A DNA stretch of 64,000 bases from CAHJXG01 sp964235485 (GTDB taxonomy: Bacteria > Pseudomonadota > Alphaproteobacteria > Acetobacterales > Acetobacteraceae). The DNA lies in NCBI GenBank assembly GCA_964235485.1, contig CAXSAZ010000001.1, positions 372,001 to 436,000 of the forward strand, written 5' to 3'. The notes under the pieces are model-generated. The model was given only the letters and a program-made list of their open reading frames with translations. It was not told the DNA's origin and searched no databases. The position numbers and the translations under genes were made by a program. The stretch's first letter is position 1, and each line of letters begins with the position of its first letter. Shown piece by piece: positions 26,181-36,346 of this stretch.

Positions 26181-27936
26181 CCGGCATCGTGCGGGCGAGG
26201 TGCGCCGCGACCGCCGCGTAAGCCCGGCGGCGGTCGTCCGGGCGCACGAAGCCGTGCCCGGCATAGTCGAACGCCTCGAACTGCACGGGCTTGCCGCGGG
26301 ACCGCAGCGCCGCGACGATCTGCTCGCTTTCGGAGAACGCCACCCGGGGGTCGCGCGTCCCGTGCAGCACCAGCAGCGGCACTTGGATGCGGTCGGCATG
26401 GCGGATGGGCGAGATGCGGTCGAACAAGGCGCGGTGGCGCACCGGGTCGCCGTACTCGTCCGCCCGGTGCGCTCGGCGCCAAGGCCCCGTGCTGGCCAGC
26501 AGCGTCCCGAAGTCGGCGATGCCGTAAAGGTCGATGGCCGTGCGCCAAAGCTCCGGGTGCTCGGTGATGGCGGCGAGCACCATGTAGCCGCCGTAGGACT
26601 GGCCCATGACGGCGATGCGCGCCGGGTCGATGCCGGGACGGGCGGCGAGCCAGCGGCCCCCGGCGGCCAGGTCGTGCACGGACAGGAGGCGATGCTCCCG
26701 GTCGTCGCTTTCCATCGCGGCGCGACCGTAGCCGGTGCTGCCGCGCACGTTGGGCATCAGCACGGCGTAGCCCTGGGCCAGCAAAGCCTGCATGTCGGGG
26801 CGGAAGGTGGCGCGGACCTGCGACGCCGGGCCGCCATGCACCCAAACCACCGCGGGATGGCCGCCGGGCGGAACCGGGCCGGGCGGCACCGCAAGCCAGC
26901 CGGGGATCGTGCGGCCGTTGAGGCTTTCCCACTCGACCAGGCCGAAATCCTGCACGGGCAAGGCGCAGTCCGGGCGCCACGCCGGGCGCACTGCGCCGTC
27001 CTGCCAGAGCCACAAGCCCGGCGGCTTCGTGGGCGACGCGGCGGTGACGGCGAGGGTGGCGCCGTCCGGCGACCAGGCGGGATCGGACACCACGCCGCGC
27101 GGCAGGCCGGCCACCACGGGGCGCTCGCCGTCCGGAGGCCCCACGCGCAGCAGGGCGTAGCCGCGGTCGTTCTCCACCGTGGCGAGCAGGGCGCCGCCGG
27201 GCGACAGCGCCCAAGCCTCCACGTCGCGGCCCGGCGGGGCGAACACCGGGGCGGTCTCGCCGCTGGCCGGGTCGATGCGGCACAGCGCCATCTCGTCGCG
27301 CCCGGCGTCGGTCAGGCCCATCAGCGCCATGCCGTCCGCCGTCCAGCGCAGGCTGGCGTAGCGCGCGGGCGCCGCCCGCGGCACGGGCCGCGCGGCGCCG
27401 TCAAGGTGGAGGATCATCGGCCGCTGGTCGCCGCTGTTCCTGTCCAGAATCGCAATCAGCCGGTCGCCGCTTGGATGCCAGGCCGCGGCGGCAGCCTCAT
27501 GCGTGCCTTGGAACAGCCGCGTGCGCTCCCCGGTGGCCGGGTCCATCACGAGCACGTCGAAATGCGCCGGGTCCCGGTCGTTGGCGGTCAGGCTGATGCG
27601 GCTGCCGTCCGGGGACCACGCGCCGAAGCCGTGGATCACCTCGGGCGCAACCGTGAGCGGGCGCGGCTGCCCGTCCTGCAGCAGCCAAAGCTGCTGGCGC
27701 TCGTCGCCGCCGGCGTCGATGCCATAGATCAGCCGGTCGTCGCCGGGCGCGCGGCGCAGCAAGGCCACTTTCTCGTCGTGGGTGGTGAGCGGCCAGGACT
27801 GGCCGTCCTCGATCCGCAGCGCCCACACTTGCGCCAGCCCGGCGCCGCGGAGGTGGAACAGGATGCGCCCGTCGTAGGAGAAGACCGGGGAACTCGCGGC
27901 GCCGATGGCCGTGTAATCCAAAGGATCAGCAATCAT
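26155..27936 (-). CDS. S9 family peptidase (prolyl oligopeptidase/acylaminoacyl-peptidase type)
   Basis: A 593-residue serine peptidase without signal peptide. The N-terminal two-thirds form a beta-propeller with repeated WSPDG/WHPSGDR strands that filter substrates; the C-terminal alpha/beta hydrolase starts near residue 345 (VWVHGGPASQVRATFRPD). Catalytic residues are Ser in MGQSYGGYMV, Asp in LHGTRDPRV and His in YAGHGFVRPDD. I chose the ATG at 27936 because domain homology begins with DPLDYTAIGAASSPVFSYDG. Probably degrades oligopeptides in the cytoplasm. Divergent from the DNA-repair pair; the stop overlaps the monooxygenase gene tail to tail. Confidence 0.92.
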   Translation of the reverse strand: MIADPLDYTAIGAASSPVFSYDGRILFHLRGAGLAQVWALRIEDGQSWPLTTHDEKVALLRRAPGDDRLIYGIDAGGDERQQLWLLQDGQPRPLTVAPEVIHGFGAWSPDGSRISLTANDRDPAHFDVLVMDPATGERTRLFQGTHEAAAAAWHPSGDRLIAILDRNSGDQRPMILHLDGAARPVPRAAPARYASLRWTADGMALMGLTDAGRDEMALCRIDPASGETAPVFAPPGRDVEAWALSPGGALLATVENDRGYALLRVGPPDGERPVVAGLPRGVVSDPAWSPDGATLAVTAASPTKPPGLWLWQDGAVRPAWRPDCALPVQDFGLVEWESLNGRTIPGWLAVPPGPVPPGGHPAVVWVHGGPASQVRATFRPDMQALLAQGYAVLMPNVRGSTGYGRAAMESDDREHRLLSVHDLAAGGRWLAARPGIDPARIAVMGQSYGGYMVLAAITEHPELWRTAIDLYGIADFGTLLASTGPWRRAHRADEYGDPVRHRALFDRISPIRHADRIQVPLLVLHGTRDPRVAFSESEQIVAALRSRGKPVQFEAFDYAGHGFVRPDDRRRAYAAVAAHLARTMPVSRPSPGA

Positions 27937-27997
27937 GCCGCAGCATAGGCCGGCCCGAACGGGTTGAACATTCGCCACCGTTGCTTAATTCCGGTTG

Positions 27998-29233
27998 ATG
28001 GAGAACAAACGTTCTATGGACCTGTTGGCGAAGCTCAAGATCTTGGCCGACGCGGCGAAGTACGATGCGTCTTGCGCTTCAAGCGGCACCGTTTCGCGCA
28101 GTTCCTTGGGAGAGAAGAGCGGGGTCGGCTCGACGGAGGGCATGGGCATCTGCCACGCCTACGCGCCGGACGGACGTTGCATCTCCTTGCTGAAAATCCT
28201 GCTGACCAACAGTTGCATCTACGACTGCCTGTACTGCATCAACCGGCGGTCCTCCAACGTGCAGCGGGCGCGCTTCACCGTCGAGGAGGTGGTGACCCTA
28301 ACGCTCGGCTTCTACCGCCGCAACTGCATCGAGGGCTTGTTCCTCAGCTCCGGCATCATCCGCAGCCCGGACTACACGATGGAGCAGGTGGTCCGGGTGG
28401 CGAAGACGCTGCGCGAGGAGCATGGCTTCCGCGGCTATATCCACCTGAAGACCATCCCCGACGCTTCGCCGGAACTGCTGCTGGAGGCCGGGCGGTATGC
28501 CGACCGGCTCAGCATCAACGTGGAAATGCCGACGGAGGACGGGCTGGCCCGGCTGGCGCCCGAGAAGGACATGCCGAGCATCCGCCGCAGCATGGGCCGT
28601 ATGCGGCTGCGCATTGACGAGGCGAGGGCTGAGAAGAAGGCGGCGCGCTTCGCACCCGCCGGGCAAAGCACGCAGATGATCGTCGGCGCCGATGACAGCT
28701 CGGACCGCAAGATCCTGGCGCAGAGCACCAACCTGTATAGCAACTACGGGCTGCGCCGGGTGTATTTCTCCGCGTTCAGCCCCATCCCCGATGCGAGCGC
28801 CATCCTGCCGCCGAAGCGCGCGCCGCTGCTGCGGGAGCATCGGCTGTACCAGGCCGACTGGCTGATGCGGTTCTACGAGTTCAAAGCGGACGAGCTGGCG
28901 CTGGATGCCACGGGGAACATGGACCTGTCGATGGATCCGAAGCTCGCTTGGGCGTTGCAGCACCGGGAGTTGTTCCCCATGGACGTGAACACGGCGGCGC
29001 GAGAACAATTGCTGCGGGTGCCGGGCATGGGGGTGAAGTCGGTGGACAAGCTGCTGCAAGCCCGGCGGCACCGGCGGCTGCGCATGGACGACCTGGCCCG
29101 GCTGCGTATGCCCATGGACAAGGTGGCACCGTTCGTCACCGCGCTGGACTACCAGCCCGGCGGACTGCTGGACAGCGCGCGCCTGGCGCAGCGGCTGGCG
29201 CCCAAGCCCGCGCAGTTGGAGATGTTCGCGTGA
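27998..29233 (+). CDS. Putative DNA modification/repair radical SAM protein
   Basis: A radical SAM enzyme with a helix-hairpin-helix, of the family that accompanies UdgX/DUF4130 proteins. DAAKYDASCASSG opens the conserved domain, NSCIYDCLYCINRRSSN carries the CxxxCxxC cluster, and LLRVPGMGVKSVDKLL near residue 340 is an HhH DNA-binding motif. The start is uncertain: ATG at 27998 (411 residues) or ATG at 28016, directly after a palindrome. The stop overlaps the GTG start of the UdgX fusion gene (GTGA), so the two proteins are made together. Its chemical reaction is unknown; a role in DNA repair rests on the HhH motif and partner. Confidence 0.9.
   Translation: MENKRSMDLLAKLKILADAAKYDASCASSGTVSRSSLGEKSGVGSTEGMGICHAYAPDGRCISLLKILLTNSCIYDCLYCINRRSSNVQRARFTVEEVVTLTLGFYRRNCIEGLFLSSGIIRSPDYTMEQVVRVAKTLREEHGFRGYIHLKTIPDASPELLLEAGRYADRLSINVEMPTEDGLARLAPEKDMPSIRRSMGRMRLRIDEARAEKKAARFAPAGQSTQMIVGADDSSDRKILAQSTNLYSNYGLRRVYFSAFSPIPDASAILPPKRAPLLREHRLYQADWLMRFYEFKADELALDATGNMDLSMDPKLAWALQHRELFPMDVNTAAREQLLRVPGMGVKSVDKLLQARRHRRLRMDDLARLRMPMDKVAPFVTALDYQPGGLLDSARLAQRLAPKPAQLEMFA
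28002..28015 (+). promoter_or_regulatory. LexA-like palindrome AGAACAAACGTTCT at the start of the repair operon
   Basis: The sequence AGAAC-AAAC-GTTCT has 5-base arms in inverted repeat and fits the GAAC-N4-GTTC form of the Gram-positive/mycobacterial SOS box, not the GTTC-N7-GTTC direct repeat usual in alphaproteobacteria. It ends one base before the ATG at 28016. A GAAC-N5-GAAC direct repeat (27957-27969) lies 33 bases upstream. The regulator is inferred, not shown. Confidence 0.35.
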
Positions 29234-30672
29234 GGCCGGTCGTCCTGGCGCACGAGGTCGATTGGGCCGGGTGGCGCGCCGCGGCGCGGGCGCTGGCGCT
29301 GTCGGACGCGGCGCCGGAGGATGTCGTCTGGTCCGTGCGCAACGTCAGCGACCTGTTCGCCGAGCCGGAAGAGGAGGCCATCGCCGCCCCGCCCGGCGGC
29401 TTCACCGTGCCGCGCGCCCTGGTGACGCTGGCGGAAACGGTCATCCAGGCGCGCGATCCCGAGCGGTTCGCCCTGCTCTACCGCCTGATCTGGCGCGCCC
29501 ACCGCGGCGAGAAGCACATCCTGGAGATGACCACCGACCCCGAGGTGCAGCGCGCGCAGCGCCTGGCCCAGACCGTACGGCGGGACACCCACAAGATGCG
29601 CGCCTTCGTGCGGTTCCGCGAGGTCGCGGAACCCGAAGGCACCCGCTACGTGAGCTGGTTCGAGCCGGAGCACTACATCGTCGAGGCCAACGCGCCGTTC
29701 TTTGCCCGGCGCTTCGCCACGATGATTTGGTCCATCCTGACGCCATACCGCAGCGCGCATTGGGATGGGGAGGCATTGCGGTTCGACGTGGGGGCCTCGC
29801 CGTCCGACGTGCCGGACGACGACCGGCTGGAAGCATACTGGCGCGCGTATTACAGCAGCATCTTCAACCCCGCCCGGCTCAAGGTCGGCGCGATGCGGGC
29901 GGAGATGCCACAAAAGTATTGGCGCAACCTTCCGGAAGCCGCAGCGATTCCTGAATTGATCCGCACGGCGTCGGGCCGCGTGGACAGCATGGTGGAGCAG
30001 CCTGTGTTCTCAGCCCCGCGTCCGTCCCGTCCCCATTCTCCCAGCATCGTCACGCCGCCGGTGGCCGAACACGGCAGCCCGCTGCACGAGGCCGCGCGGG
30101 AAGCGGCGGATTGCCGGCGCTGCCCGTTGTGGGAGCCGGCGACGCAGGTGGTGTTCGGCGAAGGCTCGCCCAACGCCCGGGTGATGATGATCGGCGAGCA
30201 GCCGGGCGACCAAGAAGACTTGGCCGGGCGTCCCTTCGTCGGCCCGGCCGGGCAGTTGCTGGACCGCGCGATGCAGGAGGCCGGGCTGGACCGGCAAACG
30301 GTTTATGTCACCAACTCGGTCAAGCACTTCAAGTTCGTGCCCCGCGGCAAGCGGCGCATCCACGAGAAGCCCGGCATCGGAGAGATCAACGCCTGCCGCT
30401 TCTGGCTCGACCTAGAGCGGGCCACGATCAAGCCGGCGCTGACGGTGATGATGGGCGCGACGGCGGCGCGGGCGGTGCTGGGCCGGGCCGTCGCCATCAC
30501 GCGGGAGCGCGGGCAGCCCATGCCGCTGCCGGACGGCAATGGCGGCAACACCACGGGTTTCATCACGGTGCACCCGTCCTACCTGCTGCGCGTGCCGGAC
30601 GAGGAGACCAAGGCGCGGGAATACGCGGCCTTCGTCGCGGACCTGCGGCGCATCGTGGAGCTTGCCGCTTAA
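29230..30672 (+). CDS. udgX: DUF4130 - UdgX fusion: uracil-DNA binding/cross-linking protein
   Basis: A 480-residue fusion. Residues 1-255 form the DUF4130 'DNA metabolism' domain (HRGEKHILEMTTDPEVQRAQ, FVRFREVAEPEGTRYVSWFEP, WSILTPYRSAHWD). Residues 285-480 are a family-4-like uracil-DNA glycosylase of UdgX type: MMIGEQPGDQEDLAGRPFVG, TNSVKHFKF, and KRRIH at 374-378. The KRRIH loop histidine is known in mycobacterial UdgX to form a covalent bond with uracil-containing DNA. Cluster cysteines C295, C298 and C389 are visible; a fourth is not evident. GTG start at 29230 overlaps the radical SAM stop. Likely uracil or lesion tolerance in DNA. Confidence 0.93.
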   Translation: MRPVVLAHEVDWAGWRAAARALALSDAAPEDVVWSVRNVSDLFAEPEEEAIAAPPGGFTVPRALVTLAETVIQARDPERFALLYRLIWRAHRGEKHILEMTTDPEVQRAQRLAQTVRRDTHKMRAFVRFREVAEPEGTRYVSWFEPEHYIVEANAPFFARRFATMIWSILTPYRSAHWDGEALRFDVGASPSDVPDDDRLEAYWRAYYSSIFNPARLKVGAMRAEMPQKYWRNLPEAAAIPELIRTASGRVDSMVEQPVFSAPRPSRPHSPSIVTPPVAEHGSPLHEAAREAADCRRCPLWEPATQVVFGEGSPNARVMMIGEQPGDQEDLAGRPFVGPAGQLLDRAMQEAGLDRQTVYVTNSVKHFKFVPRGKRRIHEKPGIGEINACRFWLDLERATIKPALTVMMGATAARAVLGRAVAITRERGQPMPLPDGNGGNTTGFITVHPSYLLRVPDEETKAREYAAFVADLRRIVELAA

Positions 30673-30680
30673 GGCGGGCG

Positions 30681-31448
30681 TCAGTCGGCTGCCAGCAGGG
30701 CGCTGCCCATCCGGCCGCGCACCTCGGCGCCGAACGCGGCGAAGATGCCCCGCGACACGGCGTCGCTAGTGAAATCGTACTCCGGGTGCCATTGCACGCC
30801 GACGGCCAGCGCCCGGGACCCCGGCAGACGCACCGCCTCGACCGTGCCGTCCGGCGCCGTTGCTTCGATCACCAAGCCGGGGGCGAGCCGGTCGATGCCC
30901 TGGTTGTGCAGGGAGTTCACGGCGATCCGCTCGGCCCCCGCCACCCGTTGCAGCCAACTGCCGGGTGCGACCGCGAGGCTGTGCGCCTTGCCGATGCGTA
31001 TCCGCGCGTCTGGATGCAGTGGGGTGGAATGGTCCATGCGGCCCGGCAAATCCTGCAAGCGTTGGTGCAGGCTGCCGCCCAGGGCGACGTTCATCTCCTG
31101 CAGGCCGCGGCAGATCGCCAGCACCGGCACGCCAGCCGCGACGGCAGCACGGATCAGGCGCATGGTGACCGCATCCCGCTTGGCATCCTCGGGCGTGCCC
31201 TCCGGGTGGGGCGGACCGCCATACAGCGCGGGGCGCACGTTGGACCGGCTGCCGGTCAGGATAATGCCATCGAGCCGGGCCAGCAGCGTGTCGATGTCGG
31301 CGGCGTCGCCGTTCGCGGGCACCAGCACGGGCACGGCGTCCATGACCTGATCGACCGCCCGGACATAGGTGTCGGATGCTGCGTGGTTGGGCGTGCCATA
31401 CACGCCGAACGCTTTGGTGCAGCAAGAAATCCCAACCAACGGCTTCAT
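30681..31448 (-). CDS. Gamma-glutamyl-gamma-aminobutyrate hydrolase-family amidotransferase (class I)
   Basis: A 255-residue class I glutamine amidotransferase of the PuuD-like peptidase C26 family. GIILTGSRSNVRPALYG, the nucleophile elbow AICRGLQEMNV (Cys113), SLHNQGIDRLAPGL and GVQWHPEYD with the His/Glu pair complete the catalytic set. Members hydrolyse gamma-glutamyl bonds, for example gamma-glutamyl-GABA in putrescine breakdown; no other putrescine gene is nearby, so the substrate is open. Start ATG at 31448 matches the conserved KPLVGISCCTK start. It lies downstream of lolA on the same strand. Confidence 0.9.
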   Translation of the reverse strand: MKPLVGISCCTKAFGVYGTPNHAASDTYVRAVDQVMDAVPVLVPANGDAADIDTLLARLDGIILTGSRSNVRPALYGGPPHPEGTPEDAKRDAVTMRLIRAAVAAGVPVLAICRGLQEMNVALGGSLHQRLQDLPGRMDHSTPLHPDARIRIGKAHSLAVAPGSWLQRVAGAERIAVNSLHNQGIDRLAPGLVIEATAPDGTVEAVRLPGSRALAVGVQWHPEYDFTSDAVSRGIFAAFGAEVRGRMGSALLAAD

Positions 31449-31490
31449 CGCGCGATCATGCCGCTTTGGCCGGGGCAAATGAAGGATAAT

Positions 31491-32123
31491 TTAGCCGCCA
31501 CCGTTGTTTTGGAAAAACCTGGGGTCAATGAACTCAAAAAGGCTTTGCTTGAAGGTTCCGCCCAACTCGATGTTGTAGAGCGTAACTCGGGTTTCCTGCC
31601 GCTGGGCGTCCACCACGGACCATTGCCGAAGAGCTAGCGGCGCATCGGCGAACATCAGGGTCAGCGTGCCGTCAGCCGGAGATTTGGTGCGAAACAGCCG
31701 AAGCTGCAATTGGCCCGGCGCCCGGGTCAGCCCCGCCACCGTGACATCGCCAGACAGCCGCAAGTTGTCCTGCAGCAAAAGGCCCAGCGGCGTCGAGCCG
31801 AGCGGGATGTTGCTGGTCTGCTGCAACCGGCTGTCATGGAACACCAGCAGGCCATGTCCGCCGACCAGCAAGAACGGGCTGGGTGGATCATATTCGAACC
31901 GCAGGCGGCCCGGCCGTTCCAGCCAGACTTGTCCCCCGCTGGTGCTGCCGTTCGGCGCGATCTGGCGGAAGCGGGCATGAAGCGTGCGGATGCCATTCAG
32001 ATAGGTTTCGACCCGGGCAATGTCGGCACGGTCCTGGGGCGTCAAGGCTGCGGGCACCTGCGCCTGGGCGGGCGACGCAAGAAGCGGTGCCAGGGGGGCG
32101 AGCAGCAAGGTACGACGGTTCAT
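31491..32123 (-). CDS. lolA: Outer membrane lipoprotein carrier protein, LolA family
   Basis: Periplasmic chaperone that carries lipoproteins from the LolCDE exporter to the outer membrane. The 210-residue precursor has a signal peptide (TLLLAPLAPLLASPAQA, cleavage after AQA near residue 22). RVETYLNGIRTLHARFRQ and GGQVWLERPGRLRFEYDPPSPFLLVGGHGLLVF match the LolA fold, and LYNIELGGTFKQSLFEFIDPRFF is its C-terminal signature. The gene is divergent from the small gene at 32238. No lolB is seen, as is usual in alphaproteobacteria. Confidence 0.9.
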   Translation of the reverse strand: MNRRTLLLAPLAPLLASPAQAQVPAALTPQDRADIARVETYLNGIRTLHARFRQIAPNGSTSGGQVWLERPGRLRFEYDPPSPFLLVGGHGLLVFHDSRLQQTSNIPLGSTPLGLLLQDNLRLSGDVTVAGLTRAPGQLQLRLFRTKSPADGTLTLMFADAPLALRQWSVVDAQRQETRVTLYNIELGGTFKQSLFEFIDPRFFQNNGGG

Positions 32124-32237
32124 GCGCGGGATGTGGCGCTTGCGCCGGGCGGATGGAAGGGCGCCGCGCGAAGGATGGGGGGAGGCAAACCGTCCACGCG
32201 CCGCTGCGTTCTCAAGCAGGCAACCCGAGGAAACATC

Positions 32238-32411
32238 ATGAGCGACAAGCCACAGGACCCCAAGGTGACCGGCACCACCGGCGCCCCCAATCCCAAGACC
32301 GGCAGCAGCGACGCGGCGCGCGGATTGGGCAGTCATAGCAAGGACGCGAACCACGCTCCGGGTGCCCCGGCCGAGTATGTCGAAGACAACAAGCCGGCGA
32401 AGAAAGACTAA
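32238..32411 (+). CDS. Small hydrophilic protein, unknown function
   Basis: A 57-residue protein rich in Lys, Asp, Asn, Pro and Gly, probably unstructured: it opens SDKPQDPKVTGTTGAPNPKTG and ends with EYVEDNKPAKKD. A GAGGAAA ribosome site lies about 8 bases before the ATG at 32238. No signal peptide, membrane segment or known domain. Its TAA stop overlaps the TAG stop of the convergent SirB1 gene. Coding is supported by the ribosome site and clean frame; role unknown, possibly stress-related by analogy with other small hydrophilic proteins. Confidence 0.6.
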   Translation: MSDKPQDPKVTGTTGAPNPKTGSSDAARGLGSHSKDANHAPGAPAEYVEDNKPAKKD

Positions 32412-33265
32412 TTCAGCCGGGAGCGCAGTTCGTCAATCGCCGCACGGGTACGCAAGGCTGCGTCCCCTTGCGGCACCAAGTCGAGGAAACGCTCATAGCA
32501 GTGCACCGCGGCGCCCACATGCTCCAGGTGCTGGTTGACCAAGGCGGCCTCCCGCCAGAGCGCGGCGGTATCCGGTGCGATGCGCAGCGTGTCTTCAATG
32601 GTGGACAAGGCGCCAGACAGGTCGTTGTTCGCCAGCCGCCGGCTTTTGATGTTGTTTTGCAGGCGAACGAGGACATTGCGGCTCGACATCGGCTGCAACA
32701 CGCCGGGCCGCAGTTCGGCATCCGGACCCTCCACCCGTTTCAGCAGGCTGCGCATGTCCGAAGCGGCCAACGGCACGCCGCCGGCGAAAACATCCACGAC
32801 CATCTGCCGGTGCTCGGCCGTGCGGCCCCGCCGGGTTGGGTTCTGGCCTTCCAACGCCACCAGGAAATGGCCGGGGAAGTCCACCCCATGCGCGCCCCAG
32901 CCGACTGCGCGGGCGCAGTGCAACCACAAGATGCCCAAAGCCACCGGCAGGCCGCGCCGACGCTCGATCACCTGGATGAGGTTGGCATTGGCGGCGTCGT
33001 CATAAGCCTCGGTGTCGCCGCCGTATCCATGGCGCCCGGTGATCAACTGGGCCAAGGTCCCGGCGCGGGCCGTCAAATCCGTGCCGGGCAGGTCGTTCGC
33101 CAGGCTGACCGCATCCCGCGCAAGCTGGCTCAGGTGCCTGTCGGCCGCCTGCCAATCCAGCCGCGGCGCGTCGATGCGGGCGAGCTGGATCGCAGCGCCA
33201 GCGAGGTCGATCTCCACGTCCGGCAACTGTCCGATCGCATCCAGCGCGTCCCGCGGGTCACTCAT
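32408..33265 (-). CDS. SirB1-family transglutaminase-like/TPR protein
   Basis: A 285-residue protein of the SirB1 (YchA-like) family. The N-terminal half carries the transglutaminase-like fold (ANLIQVIERRRGLPVALGILWLHCARAVGWGAHGVDFPGHFLVAL), the C-terminal half has TPR-like helices (NDLSGALSTIEDTLRIAPDTAALWREAALVNQHL). Biochemical role is unknown for the family. I prefer the ATG at 33265 over the one at 33286 because the family-like acidic N-terminus starts there. Downstream of thiC on the same strand, 67 bases away. Confidence 0.88.
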   Translation of the reverse strand: MSDPRDALDAIGQLPDVEIDLAGAAIQLARIDAPRLDWQAADRHLSQLARDAVSLANDLPGTDLTARAGTLAQLITGRHGYGGDTEAYDDAANANLIQVIERRRGLPVALGILWLHCARAVGWGAHGVDFPGHFLVALEGQNPTRRGRTAEHRQMVVDVFAGGVPLAASDMRSLLKRVEGPDAELRPGVLQPMSSRNVLVRLQNNIKSRRLANNDLSGALSTIEDTLRIAPDTAALWREAALVNQHLEHVGAAVHCYERFLDLVPQGDAALRTRAAIDELRSRLN

Positions 33266-33332
33266 GCTCGGATCCCATCCCATCAAGCGTCAAAAATGGG
33301 ATCGGACCCGGCACGCTGCAACCGGCAACAGC

Positions 33333-35147
<1,815 letters not shown>

Positions 35148-35197
35148 GGTCGCCTCCCAGAAAGGACATGCAGCCGAGCCGGGAGTGGCATGACGAT

Positions 35198-35297
35198 TCC
35201 CGTCCCTACGCCGGCATGACCCGGATCAGGTTGAACAGGGTCTCCGCGCCGCCCTTGCGGGCCTGCGGACTCTCAGCCCCTTGCCAGGGCTCCCCTC
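35198..35297 (-). promoter_or_regulatory. TPP riboswitch (THI element) controlling thiC
   Basis: On the minus strand the leader contains the pyrimidine-sensing CTGAGA (35276-35271) and the pyrophosphate-sensing ACCCTGTTCAACCTGATC (around 35241-35224) followed by CCGGGTCATGCCGGCG and CGTAGGGA, with closing helix GGGGAGCCC/GGCAAGGGGC at the 5' end. This is the standard THI-box layout. The 50-base stretch to the ATG carries CACTCCCGG, which could pair with the GGGAGG ribosome site, suggesting control of translation (inference). Confidence 0.93.
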
Positions 35298-35332
35298 GGA
35301 TTGGTTGAGAGTTGGCCGGGCCGCCCGGCATG

Positions 35333-35713
35333 TCAAGCCTTCGCCAGCATCGGGCCGAGCGGGGCGCCGCCGAACAAGTGAACGTGTAGGTGCGGCACCT
35401 CCTGCCCGGAATGCACGCCCATGTTGGACAGCACGCGGTAGCCCGGCTGCTCCAGCCCCATCTGCTGCGCGACGCGGCCCACGGCGCGGAAGAAGCCGGC
35501 GATCTCCGCGTCGGAGGCGGTCGCCGCGAAGTCGGTCAGCGCGACATACCGGCCGCGGGGGATGACCAGGATATGCACCGGCGCTTGCGGGGCGATGTCG
35601 TGGAACGCCACCGCCCATTCGTCCTCGTACACCCGGCGCGACGGGATTTCGCCGCGCAGGATGCGGGCGAAGATGTTCTGGTCGTCATAGGGCCCCTGGC
35701 CGCTTACCGGCAT
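35333..35713 (-). CDS. HIT family (HINT-like) nucleotide hydrolase
   Basis: A 126-residue histidine-triad protein. NIFARILRGEIPSRRVYEDEWAVAFHDI is the HINT-type N-terminus and HLHVHLFGG carries the catalytic triad HxHxH. Such proteins hydrolyse purine nucleoside phosphoramidates and acyl-adenylates in the cytoplasm. The ATG at 35713 is chosen over 35749 because homology starts with the short polar leader before DDQNIF. It lies upstream of the thiC leader on the same strand, without clear operon linkage because of the riboswitch. Confidence 0.93.
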   Translation of the reverse strand: MPVSGQGPYDDQNIFARILRGEIPSRRVYEDEWAVAFHDIAPQAPVHILVIPRGRYVALTDFAATASDAEIAGFFRAVGRVAQQMGLEQPGYRVLSNMGVHSGQEVPHLHVHLFGGAPLGPMLAKA

Positions 35714-35808
35714 CCTGTGTCCTCCCTCAAACCGCCGCGGTCCCGCCACGTTTGGCTACGATAAGCTCATGGTGTGGGATGTGTCACGGCAGGCGGGGGA
35801 AGCGTGCG

Positions 35809-36270
35809 ATGCGGGCGGGATGGTGGATGGGGCTTGTGGCCTGCACGGCGATGGCAGCCTGCGCGCCGGAACCGGACAACTACTACGGCGGCGTGCAGTC
35901 GGCCTATGACGGATATGCCCAGCCCGGCTACGTGCCATCCCCTTACGCCCAGCCGGGCTACCTCGCGCCCAACCCCGGCCTCGGCTACGTGCCGCCTTAC
36001 AGCTACCCGGCTCCGGTCCCGGTCGCGCCCGGGTTCGGCTACGGGCCTCGGCGCGACTACGGATACCCCGGTTACCGGGAGCGTGAGTTCCGACGCGGGT
36101 TTGACGACCGCCGGTTCCGTGACGACCACGAACGGTTTGAACGCAGCCGGAACTTCGAGCGGCCCCGCCCGCCCGAGCCGCCGCGCCAACAGCCCGCTTC
36201 GCCTTTGGGACAGTCGCCCCCGGTGCAGGGCGGCATCTTCCCCGGCGTGCCCCGCCCCGTGCCGCGCTGA
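35809..36270 (+). CDS. Tyr/Pro/Gly-rich putative lipoprotein
   Basis: A 153-residue exported protein. The signal peptide MRAGWWMGLVACTAMAAC ends in a lipobox with cysteine 18. The mature part has repeated YAQPGY units (near residues 37 and 47), a tyrosine/proline/glycine-rich middle, then an arginine-rich stretch (REREFRRGFDDRRFRDDHER) and a proline-rich tail. No known domain. A GGGGGAAG ribosome site supports the ATG at 35809. Likely an envelope lipoprotein of low complexity; function unknown. Confidence 0.7.
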   Translation: MRAGWWMGLVACTAMAACAPEPDNYYGGVQSAYDGYAQPGYVPSPYAQPGYLAPNPGLGYVPPYSYPAPVPVAPGFGYGPRRDYGYPGYREREFRRGFDDRRFRDDHERFERSRNFERPRPPEPPRQQPASPLGQSPPVQGGIFPGVPRPVPR

Positions 36271-36346
36271 CCTGCCGGCCCGGGACGGTTCCTCTGACGC
36301 CGCCGGGCTGCTAAGCCGGGGCGGACGACCTGCAAGGACTTGCCCA

